Shown in pieces: positions 1 through 7,255 of a stretch of DNA of 39,087 nt (positions are counted from its first letter, which is position 1; each line of letters begins with the position of its first letter). The notes beneath the pieces were generated by a model. The model saw only the letters and a program-made list of their open reading frames with translations. It did not search any database and was not told the DNA's origin. The stretch lies in assembly GCA_949127735.1 (NCBI GenBank), contig CASBPX010000140.1, positions 1-39,087 on the forward strand. The letters run 5' to 3'. The stretch comes from Candidatus Obscuribacterales bacterium. Lineage in GTDB: Bacteria; Cyanobacteriota; Vampirovibrionia; Obscuribacterales; Obscuribacteraceae. The position numbers and the translations under genes were made by a program.

Positions 1-131
1 GGATTGAAGAGAGGCACTGAGCCGAGGTCTTTGAAAAACACCACAGATGCGACTAAGACTACAAAAGAGAGGCCAAACAGAACGTCTTTATTCAGTTTCC
101 ACGGCTCAACAGTGTTGCTTTCGGCCGCCAT
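1..131 (-). CDS. N-terminal fragment of a membrane-anchored protein (cut by window edge)
   Basis: An open frame reads leftward from an ATG at 131 to the window edge without a stop (43 codons visible). The product begins MAAESNTVEPWKLNKDVLF, followed by a hydrophobic stretch (about residues 17-34: FGLSFVVLVASVVFF) that looks like one transmembrane segment or uncleaved signal anchor. It is divergent from dapL. Too little is visible to assign a family. The start is tentative because no strong Shine-Dalgarno is obvious. Confidence 0.5.
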   Translation of the reverse strand, partial: MAAESNTVEPWKLNKDVLFGLSFVVLVASVVFFKDLGSVPLFN

Positions 132-440
132 GTGTATCGTCAACTAACCTCGTCAAATAGTCGTCAGATTGGTACTTGCAGCATTATAGAGAGAGGGGAG
201 CGCTTGGCATCTCTGGCGTTAAGCGTTATCACTCTGGAAAGCCGCAGGGGTACGCCCATATTAAGAAGAACGTTAACTATGCTTACTAATCAAACAGCTG
301 GGCCAAGAATATGTGAAGCTATGGTAATGTCTGATGGTAAATGCCCTCTCAGATTGGTTATCAGATTGGTTCTCAGATCGATTTCAGATTGATTGCCAAC
401 TGTTCTCCGTCGTTATCAAATCAAACCAAGGTCTAAATCA
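132..440. other. Intergenic region upstream of dapL
   Basis: This 309-bp stretch separates the divergent edge fragment from dapL. I see no convincing gene; the short frames here lack a ribosome binding site and protein-like composition. It holds a 12-bp tandem repeat (349-395) and an AAGG at 427-430 that can serve as Shine-Dalgarno for the dapL ATG at 441. No confident -35/-10 pair was found. Confidence 0.5.
349..395. repeat. 12-bp tandem repeat, about 4 units, in the dapL leader
   Basis: Degenerate copies of TCAGATTGGTTN run head to tail: 349-360, 361-372, 373-384 (TCAGATCGATTT) and 384-395 (TCAGATTGATTG). They end about 45 bp before the dapL start codon, so copy-number change would alter leader length. 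Confidence 0.65.
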
Positions 441-1628
441 ATGGAAGTTTCTCGCAGGCTCAAGTCAATTCCACCTTATGTCTTTGCCGAAATGGATAAA
501 AAGCGCCTGGCCGCTGTTGAAGCCGGCGTAGACGTAATCAACCTTGGCATAGGCGACCCTGACCAACCAACACCACGTCACATTGTCGACGCCATGCACG
601 AAGCGTTGGAAAAACCAATCAACCACCACTATCCACCCTTTGGCGGCACCAAAGAATTTAAAACTGCTGCCTGCACCTGGCTGAAGAAGCGCTTCAATAT
701 CGATATTGATCCGGCCAATGAAATCACATCAATGATCGGCACCAAAGAAGGTTTGCACAACACCATTATGGCTTTCGTCGACTCAGGCGACGTCAATATC
801 ATTCCCGATCCGGCCTATCCGGTTTATCGCACCTCAACCATTCTGGCAGGCGGCGAGCCATACTTCATGCCGCTCACTCCGGCAAACAATTTCATTCCTG
901 ATCTTGATGCGATACCAGATGCGGTGCTGAAAAAAGCTAAGCTCTTGATGTTCAATTATCCCAATAATCCTACCGGCGCAGTTTGCGACATGGCCTTCTT
1001 CGAAAAAGCCGTGGCCTTCTGCAAGAAGCACGATATCTTACTTGTGCATGACCAGGCCTATTCTGAAATGACTTTTGACGGCTACAAAGCGCCGTCAATA
1101 TTGCAAGTCAAAGGCGCTAAAGACATTGCCATCGAACTGCACTCACTTTCAAAAAGCTACAACATGACCGGTTGGAGAATTGGTTTTGCTGTGGGCAATG
1201 CCGAAGCAATTAAAGCCATCGCCAAAATCAAATCGAATATCGACACTGATATTTTCCGCGCTATTCAGTTTGCGGCCATCGCCGGATTTGAAGGACCAAC
1301 TGACCATATTCAATATTGCAATAGTCTCTACGTTGAAAGACGCGATCTGGCTGTAGAGCGGCTCAATCAGCTAGGTTGGAGTCTCAAACCGATTAAAGGC
1401 ACGTTCTATATCTGGCTGCCAACGCCAGCTGGAATGAGCTCTAGCGACTTCAGTACTGTTATGCTGGAGAAAGCGGGAATCGTAGTTCCGCCTGGCACTG
1501 CCTACGGACCTAACGGAGAAGGATTTGTTCGCATCGCCTTGAGCGTCGATAAGGTTCGCCTTGCAGAAGCTTTTGACCGCATGGCCAAACATTCAATCAC
1601 CTACGACATGGCTAAATCGACAGTCTAA
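441..1628 (+). CDS. dapL: LL-diaminopimelate aminotransferase (DapL-like, fold-type I PLP aminotransferase)
   Basis: Predicted to transaminate tetrahydrodipicolinate directly to LL-2,6-diaminopimelate with glutamate as donor, the short lysine/peptidoglycan route of cyanobacteria, chlamydiae and relatives. Visible class I/II aminotransferase signatures include NLGIGDPDQPTP near the N-terminus, the FNYPNNPTGA motif, the HDQAYSEM aspartate/tyrosine motif, and the PLP lysine in SLSKSYNMTGWRIGF (Lys238 counted from this start), with a C-terminal GEGFVRIALS arginine region. I chose ATG 441 (395 aa, MEVSRRLKSIPPYVF) over an upstream in-frame start at 393: the family begins with this amphipathic segment and AAGG lies 10 nt upstream. 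The DapL assignment over another class I/II aminotransferase rests on the overall pattern and is likely rather than certain. Confidence 0.85.
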   Translation: MEVSRRLKSIPPYVFAEMDKKRLAAVEAGVDVINLGIGDPDQPTPRHIVDAMHEALEKPINHHYPPFGGTKEFKTAACTWLKKRFNIDIDPANEITSMIGTKEGLHNTIMAFVDSGDVNIIPDPAYPVYRTSTILAGGEPYFMPLTPANNFIPDLDAIPDAVLKKAKLLMFNYPNNPTGAVCDMAFFEKAVAFCKKHDILLVHDQAYSEMTFDGYKAPSILQVKGAKDIAIELHSLSKSYNMTGWRIGFAVGNAEAIKAIAKIKSNIDTDIFRAIQFAAIAGFEGPTDHIQYCNSLYVERRDLAVERLNQLGWSLKPIKGTFYIWLPTPAGMSSSDFSTVMLEKAGIVVPPGTAYGPNGEGFVRIALSVDKVRLAEAFDRMAKHSITYDMAKSTV

Positions 1629-1659
1629 GACCGCATAATTCAGGTTAAGCAGCCATTTA

Positions 1660-3273
1660 ATGCAGAAAGAAAAGCAATACGCGGCCAAGTCAATTCAAAT
1701 TCTGCCTGGCAATCCTACTGCCACGGCGATTCACCAGATCCTCACCTGGGCTCTGGAGAATCTCGATAAGCAAGTTGAAGTGATTTGGCCCGCTGCCACC
1801 AGAGGTGCTGAGTACAAACTCACAGCTCACGCCGACCCAATGGGCGGCGACCCGCAGTGGAAGTTGATTGCATCGAATGCCGGGCAAGCGGCATTGCTCT
1901 GGGATTTCACCAGTTGCGATTCGCTTCTGGTCTTTAACCGCATTGAAGCCAGCCTGAATGATCGCGAAGGCACGCAGCATGTCACCGCGCAGGCGGCCAC
2001 ACAAGAAGAACAGGCGGAAGAAAAAGCGTTCTTCTATATTCCTGATGCCTTGACTAAGCAAAGAGCCACCATTCCTATTCCGGTGGTGGGCGGCGACAAT
2101 CCGCTCAATCGCACCACCGGTACCGTTCTTAATGGTGACCTGGCCTTCGTACAAATTGGTGCCTTGCTACAGTCAATTGCTCTGGCAAAAATGACAGGGC
2201 GTTTGGAAATTCAAAGTGATGTCGGCGCCGCCGAAGTGTTTTTCATTGATGGTCAGCCAATTCACGCTACCAGTCCTATAGCCAAAGGGCCTGAGTGCAT
2301 TTACGAGTTGATTACCTGGAAAGACGGCCGCTTTTTCTTCCAGCCTAAAGTGATGACCAAACACAAAACCATCAGTGAGCCGCTCGACTCTTTGATTATT
2401 CAAGGCGCGCAGATTTTCGACAAACAAAATTTCCTCAAAAACAGCGGATTTAAATCAGACGCTGTGATGGTGAAAACCCAACGCATTGTTGACGAAGGTG
2501 AGCTACGCAAACTATTGAAACCGGCTATCCCTGTAGATTTCGTAGCGCAGCGGCGTTTTTATGACGCCATCGACGACAAACTCAGCACTGATGAAATCGT
2601 AGCCAAATTAGGTTATGCCAGAAGTCTCTGGGTGCCCATTGTTTGCAACATGCTCAGTTGCGGTCTGGCTGCTTTTACGAAACCGGCCAAAAAAGGCAAT
2701 CAAAGTCTTCCGGCGCTTGAACCAAAAACTGTCGACAGCGCCGCTATTCAATCGGTAATTATGCAGCTGCGCCGCGGCGACACTGGCATGTTCAATTTTC
2801 CTGCTTTTCTCTATTTTCTTGAGCAAGAATATTTCCGCGGTCACCGCTCAGGCAGACCGGTTTCGGTGATTGTTTTTGAGATGCGCGTCAAAAGCGGCCC
2901 AAATGGATCCATTCGCGAACCGTTGCCGATTGGTGCTTTGCGCGAAGCTGTGCTACGCATCTCTCAGGCTAAACGTCACAACGATCTGCTGGCACACTAT
3001 GAAGCTTTCGATTACGCACTTCTCTGCCCTGACACTAATCGTGAAGGTGCCAGAGTGTTTGCCAAACGATTGATTACTTCGCTCACGAAGTCACCGCTCT
3101 CAACAGGCGTAGACGAACGCACCCTGTCTCTTTCATTTGGTGCTGCTTGCGTACCGGAAGACTTCCTCGAATTGGGTCTTCTGCTATCGGCAGCAGAAGC
3201 GGCTAAAGGCAACGCTCTGCAGGGCGAAACACAAGTTGTGCTTTATCATGACCTCTTACCAAAATCACCTTAA
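1660..3273 (+). CDS. DUF4388 (PATAN) protein with degenerate GGDEF domain
   Basis: A 537-aa cytosolic protein with no signal peptide or membrane segment. The middle part (about residues 150-265) carries the DUF4388 pattern: NGDLAFVQIGALLQSIA, then a TGRLEI strand and a VFFIDGQPIHA hairpin, seen in response-regulator and gliding/Frz-type signalling proteins. The C-terminal 150 residues follow a diguanylate-cyclase fold (PVSVIVFEM strand, LSLSFGAA strand, closing AAEAAK helix). However, the GGDEF hairpin position reads YEAFD (about residue 448), so cyclase activity is unlikely and a c-di-GMP-sensing or scaffolding role is more plausible. It lies 31 bp after dapL on the same strand. Function is inferred from fold only. 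Confidence 0.7.
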   Translation: MQKEKQYAAKSIQILPGNPTATAIHQILTWALENLDKQVEVIWPAATRGAEYKLTAHADPMGGDPQWKLIASNAGQAALLWDFTSCDSLLVFNRIEASLNDREGTQHVTAQAATQEEQAEEKAFFYIPDALTKQRATIPIPVVGGDNPLNRTTGTVLNGDLAFVQIGALLQSIALAKMTGRLEIQSDVGAAEVFFIDGQPIHATSPIAKGPECIYELITWKDGRFFFQPKVMTKHKTISEPLDSLIIQGAQIFDKQNFLKNSGFKSDAVMVKTQRIVDEGELRKLLKPAIPVDFVAQRRFYDAIDDKLSTDEIVAKLGYARSLWVPIVCNMLSCGLAAFTKPAKKGNQSLPALEPKTVDSAAIQSVIMQLRRGDTGMFNFPAFLYFLEQEYFRGHRSGRPVSVIVFEMRVKSGPNGSIREPLPIGALREAVLRISQAKRHNDLLAHYEAFDYALLCPDTNREGARVFAKRLITSLTKSPLSTGVDERTLSLSFGAACVPEDFLELGLLLSAAEAAKGNALQGETQVVLYHDLLPKSP

Positions 3274-3313
3274 CATGCAATTTTAAATTGAACATTTAAA
3301 TTGACTTGCGACT

Positions 3314-4030
3314 TTAGCGATCTTGCACTGTTTCGTAATCGTTCTTGGTCCAACTGTAGCCACCCTTAACGTTGGTGTCGGCTATGTAGTCGGCTTCAAA
3401 CGATACCTGCGGACGCTGCGAACCTGTAGGAAAATTCAAACCAGGATTGCCATCTAAACTGTTCACAACATCAAGCAATGTGCTGTCAAAACGATGATTG
3501 CCAGACGGCGAAGTCAGCTGTGCAATCACATGGTGATCGCGAGTAACTGTAACTCGCATACTGGCGCGGCCTCTAATCATTGCCACTTCTTGCCAGCGTG
3601 CATAAATTTCTGAAGAAAGTTGTTTGTGCCAGGCTTCCCAGGCTAAAGTCAGTTGTTTGGAATTGCGTTCGGCACCAATGTCGAACTTGTTATTTTGAGC
3701 TTGCGCAGCACCACTGAGTGGCCGCCCACTGCTAGGATTAGCAGGAATAGCGGGAAGAGCTGTAAAAGCAGTTTTGTCAATTAGACCTGAACCCTGGGCA
3801 GAGGCAAAAAGGCTGGTATTACGCTGAGGAGCAACCGGCACGGAGTCAGCGGTAGACAGAGTCGGAGCACTATTGCCGGATGGTCTAGCTAATCTGGTGG
3901 AGCCATTCTCTAAACGCACGCCGCCTTTTAGAACCGACCCGGCGGCGTGCGCGTCAGGAGTATAGGAGTTGCAGCTCAAAGCCAGTAAAAATGATAAATA
4001 GCAGTTGATTGTCTTGTTTTTCATGATCAT
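3314..4030 (-). CDS. Exported protein with TonB/TolA C-terminal-like domain
   Basis: 238 aa. A hydrophobic N-terminal leader with a likely signal peptidase I site after residue 29 (DAHA-AG) is followed by about 90 residues of Ser/Ala/Pro-rich linker. The C-terminal domain of about 110 residues (WHKQLSSEIYARWQEVAM, a MRVTVTRDHHVIAQL strand, then STLLDVVNSLDG) matches the secondary-structure order of TonB_C/TolA-type domains. Unlike TonB it seems to be processed rather than anchored. Its ATG overlaps the stop of the upstream TPR gene (ATGA), so the two are translationally coupled and probably work together in the periplasm. A second ATG lies two codons in. The domain call is by pattern and moderately sure. 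Confidence 0.6.
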   Translation of the reverse strand: MIMKNKTINCYLSFLLALSCNSYTPDAHAAGSVLKGGVRLENGSTRLARPSGNSAPTLSTADSVPVAPQRNTSLFASAQGSGLIDKTAFTALPAIPANPSSGRPLSGAAQAQNNKFDIGAERNSKQLTLAWEAWHKQLSSEIYARWQEVAMIRGRASMRVTVTRDHHVIAQLTSPSGNHRFDSTLLDVVNSLDGNPGLNFPTGSQRPQVSFEADYIADTNVKGGYSWTKNDYETVQDR

Positions 4031-5424
4031 CTACCAGTAGCAAAGCCAAATACGGCACCTAAGACAGCACCACGCAAAGCTGAGTTTTTCGCACTGCCCA
4101 TACGTGAGCCACCTGAATTAAACAATGCACCTGAAAGCGCACCGGCAGCTGCACCAGCCAGGCCGTAGGTGGCAGCTTTTTTTAGTCGGCTGCTCTGCGA
4201 ACGAGCACTGTATGCGACACCATTGAGACTGCCGCCGCCACTGTTCAGGTTACCGGCTTTGCTGCCGGCAAAAGGAGTAATCTGACCTTCAGGCTGGCTG
4301 GCTAAAGCAGAGTTCGAATTTGATGAAGCGAAAGTATCAGCTGGTGATGGCCCAGGACTCGACTGAGGGAAAGATCCAGAAGATCCGGAAGACGCTGTGC
4401 CTTTTGAAGCAATAGCGCGATCAATATCATTTAGCGCGCCACCAAAAGTAGTGCTGGCAGGATTAAGCGCAGAAGCTCTGGCCATATGGCTACGAGCATT
4501 GTTGAGATCACCTTTGGCGCGAAATGCTTGAGCCAGAGCGAATTGCACATCGGCGTCGTCTGGTACTTGCGAAGCGACATTATTTAGTTTAGACACAGCA
4601 GAGTCGTATCGGCCTGCTTTGTAATCAGTAGAAGCTGATGCCACTGCATTTTTAAGTTGCTGTTTGCGGGCTGCGTCTTGAGGGCCCTGCGCCACTGCTA
4701 CTGGTGCACTGGGCATAGAGTTAGCTGGACGCAATTTGTTCTGCACGCTGGCAACAGCGCTTTGCAAATCAGTGTCTTGAGGGTTGAGATTAAGGGCGCT
4801 GCGATAATACGAAAGCGCACCATTGAAATCGCCTTTGCCTTCAGCAATGACGGCCAAATTATAGTATGCGTCTCCATTGCTTGGATCTTTGGAGACTATG
4901 CCATGAAAAGCGCTTTCGGCTTCAGGTATTTTGCCTTCTTGATAAAGTTGCATGGCTTCGGCCAGAGCGCCGGAAGAGTCGACACTATAGTTGCCCGATG
5001 AATTAAATGAGCCATTAGAAGAGCCATTAGAACTGGCTGCCCGTTCAGCGGCATCAATGTAAGCAGGGGGCACTTCAGCCGCCGAGCTACTACTTGTGTC
5101 TAAAGTCGGCGCTAGTGGAGGCAGAAGTGAGCCTGTAGCGGCTCCACTGCCATAAGAAAGTGTCTTTTCAATGCCAGACAGCCTTTCTGTTGTCGTGCCT
5201 TTGCGGCTGACACCAAACAATTTCACTTCCAAACTCTTAAGGCGGCTATCAGTAGATTCGCTGGTTTTAGGCGCACCATAAATGACAGTTTCAATATTGT
5301 CTAACTTGACGATTTCAGGTGAAACTTTGCTAGTTGCCGCTAGAGCAAAAGGGGCCGATAAACTCAAAACCAGTGCCTGTGATAGGGCTAGGGTTTTAAT
5401 AACTTGAGAGTTAAGCTTGATCAT
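4027..5424 (-). CDS. Exported TPR protein with C-terminal glycine-zipper segment
   Basis: 465 aa. A signal peptide is visible (residues 1-29, cleavage after ALA). The N-terminal module carries short repeats of the form RLKSLEVKLFG and RLSGIEKTLSYG. Two tetratricopeptide blocks follow: a first with AYYNLAVIAEGKGDFNGAL and a second with VQFALAQAFRAKGDLNNA. A Ser/Gly/Pro-rich linker then leads to a C-terminal glycine-zipper (LAGAAAGALSGALFNSGG, LRGAVLGAVFGFATG), the kind that inserts in or packs against membranes. GAGG just before the ATG supports the start. It is the first gene of a coupled pair with the TonB-C-like protein. It could be an envelope scaffold; specific function unknown. Confidence 0.7.
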   Translation of the reverse strand: MIKLNSQVIKTLALSQALVLSLSAPFALAATSKVSPEIVKLDNIETVIYGAPKTSESTDSRLKSLEVKLFGVSRKGTTTERLSGIEKTLSYGSGAATGSLLPPLAPTLDTSSSSAAEVPPAYIDAAERAASSNGSSNGSFNSSGNYSVDSSGALAEAMQLYQEGKIPEAESAFHGIVSKDPSNGDAYYNLAVIAEGKGDFNGALSYYRSALNLNPQDTDLQSAVASVQNKLRPANSMPSAPVAVAQGPQDAARKQQLKNAVASASTDYKAGRYDSAVSKLNNVASQVPDDADVQFALAQAFRAKGDLNNARSHMARASALNPASTTFGGALNDIDRAIASKGTASSGSSGSFPQSSPGPSPADTFASSNSNSALASQPEGQITPFAGSKAGNLNSGGGSLNGVAYSARSQSSRLKKAATYGLAGAAAGALSGALFNSGGSRMGSAKNSALRGAVLGAVFGFATGR

Positions 5425-5676
5425 GTCGGCCTCGAACTCGAATTAGACTCTCATTATCGCAAAAATACCGCCGCCGTGCAGCCTTGTAACATAAGGTGCT
5501 GGAGGCCTGTATTGCGTATCTGATGTGATTTACGACGCTGGGCAAAGAGATGTTGTTCCCTCATGTGGGTGAGGCTCATAGCAGAGCCAAAAGTGCAAAA
5601 ATATGTTAGGGTAGTAACGTGAAAATCGCCAGCCCAGCGGCTTTTAAGGACTTTCAAATTCGTCAGTGCCAAATGT

Positions 5677-7008
5677 GTGGATAGTGTGATCGTCGCTACC
5701 AAATATCAAAAATCTTTGATAATTTTATCTGCAAGCGCCACTTTCACCCTGGCCGGTTGCAGTAACAGCCTTGCTAAGTTAGATGACAAGGCAATCAGCT
5801 CGAAAGAACCGTCAAAACAGGCCATAAGCGCAGCCAGTTTCGTCGACCTGACCCCTGACACCGAAGCCGCCCTGCATCTGAAACAAGAAAATGTAGCCTT
5901 GCGTGACGTTGATTTTGCCGTCAAAAGCACAGGCGAAGTTCAAGCTAATGCCAACCTTACAACAAAAGTCAGCACTCCGGTCTCTGGCCGCGTTATCAAA
6001 GTGTTCGTCAATACAGGCGACCATGTAGCGGATGGCCAGACGCTTGCCACTATTAACAGTCAAGATATTGAACAAACCGAAGCGGATCTTTTGCAAAATG
6101 CTTCGCAAGTGCGCGCAGACCTTAAACGCGATCTTTTGCAAATTGATTTTGACATTAACCAAAATCGTGCCCAGCTTGGCCTTTCCGAGAGCACTTATAT
6201 GCGCGTCAAAGGCTTACTTGACGAAAAAATTGCTTCTCAAGCTGATTTTGAATCAGCAAAAACACAATACGATCGCGATCACCTGACCATTGACGGTTTA
6301 AACGCTAAACGCCAGGCCACCATATCGCTTTCAAATGAACGACTAAATTTATTGACCGAGCCACTGAAACAAAAGCTTCACTTGTTTGGCGTTTCAGATG
6401 GGCAAATAAATGAGGTGATCAAATCGGGCAAGCTCAATCCAGTAATTAAGGTAGTAGCACCTGAAAGCGGCGTGGTTACCGAACGGCTCGTTAATTATGG
6501 TGAGCTGACTGACCCAAGCCGAGCAATTTTCACCATCGGTGATTTTAATAGCGTCTGGTTGAAGGCCGATGTATACGAGAAAGATGTGGCTAAAGTCAAG
6601 GTGGGCCAACCCATTGAATTGGAAGTGGACAGTTTTCCTGATCAGATCTTTAAAGGGAAACTCAATTATGTAGCTGACAGCATCAATCCTGACACGCGCA
6701 CCCTGACCGTGCGCGCGGAAGTGCTTAATCCAGGCTGCAAACTCAAGCCAAAAATGTTTGCCCGTATGAAAATACTGGTGGGCAAACATCGTGTTCTCAC
6801 ATTGCCAAAAATGGCCGTGCAAGATGCTGAGAATTTCAAAGTTGTCTATGTACCACTTGGCCACGGCCGTTTTCGCGAACAACATGTCAAACTCGGAGGC
6901 GAGTCTGGTTCACTTGACGAAGTAGTGGCCGGGCTAAAGGCGGGCGAGCCGGTAATTGTGAAGGGCAGCTTTGAGCTGCGCTCTGAGGCCTTGAAACAGT
7001 CTAATTGA
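5677..7008 (+). CDS. RND/HME efflux periplasmic adaptor lipoprotein (HlyD/CzcB-like)
   Basis: 443 aa. The leader ends in a lipobox LAGC (Cys28), so it is probably lipid-anchored in the periplasm. The order is that of membrane-fusion proteins: barrel-sandwich half (TKVSTPVSGRVIKVFVNTGD), a long alpha-hairpin/coiled coil (about residues 130-240), the second lipoyl half (VVAPESGVVTERLVNYGE), then a beta-barrel (VWLKADVYEKDVAKVKVGQ) and a C-terminal domain. This fits CusB/CzcB-type adaptors feeding a heavy-metal RND pump. The reported start is a GTG; another GTG lies three codons downstream, and neither has a good ribosome binding site, so the exact N-terminus is uncertain. The pump gene lies next to it but points the opposite way. 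Confidence 0.85.
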   Translation: MDSVIVATKYQKSLIILSASATFTLAGCSNSLAKLDDKAISSKEPSKQAISAASFVDLTPDTEAALHLKQENVALRDVDFAVKSTGEVQANANLTTKVSTPVSGRVIKVFVNTGDHVADGQTLATINSQDIEQTEADLLQNASQVRADLKRDLLQIDFDINQNRAQLGLSESTYMRVKGLLDEKIASQADFESAKTQYDRDHLTIDGLNAKRQATISLSNERLNLLTEPLKQKLHLFGVSDGQINEVIKSGKLNPVIKVVAPESGVVTERLVNYGELTDPSRAIFTIGDFNSVWLKADVYEKDVAKVKVGQPIELEVDSFPDQIFKGKLNYVADSINPDTRTLTVRAEVLNPGCKLKPKMFARMKILVGKHRVLTLPKMAVQDAENFKVVYVPLGHGRFREQHVKLGGESGSLDEVVAGLKAGEPVIVKGSFELRSEALKQSN

Positions 7009-7147
7009 GAGCAAAAACACACGATTTCTTCATTTTTCGTTAACCTGCCCTTAAGTAAATATGTGGCACTATCGAACCATATATAGAGTCAATAGAAACG
7101 ACCAAACTGGATCGAGTGAAGCAGGATACTCAAACAGGTTACTTAAA

Positions 7148-7246
7148 ATGGAATATGCATTAGGCCTTTCGCTAACAGCTATGAGCGCATTCGTTGCCAT
7201 CTGGATCAATGATCATTTTCATCTCGGCGGCGATCTTAAAGACTAG
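7148..7246 (+). CDS. Possible 32-aa single-span membrane peptide
   Basis: A short frame in the gap between the convergent adaptor and pump genes encodes MEYALGLSLTAMSAFVAIWI followed by a short charged tail ending GGDLKD, i.e. one transmembrane helix and a soluble end. An in-frame ATG at 7061 would give a 61-aa form. Ribosome-binding signal is weak (CAGG about 10 nt upstream). The position suggests a possible small accessory subunit of the pump, but a chance frame cannot be excluded. Confidence 0.3.
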   Translation: MEYALGLSLTAMSAFVAIWINDHFHLGGDLKD

Positions 7247-7255
7247 TTTCCGAGT

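Noticed and set aside
132..392. 86-codon plus-strand frame upstream of dapL
   Set aside because: No ribosome binding site, no recognisable protein pattern, and it runs through the tandem repeat; likely chance.
3274..3313. AT-rich dyad CAATTT/AAATTG and TTTAAATTGA direct repeat between convergent genes
   Set aside because: No GC stem or T-tract; composition alone can explain it.
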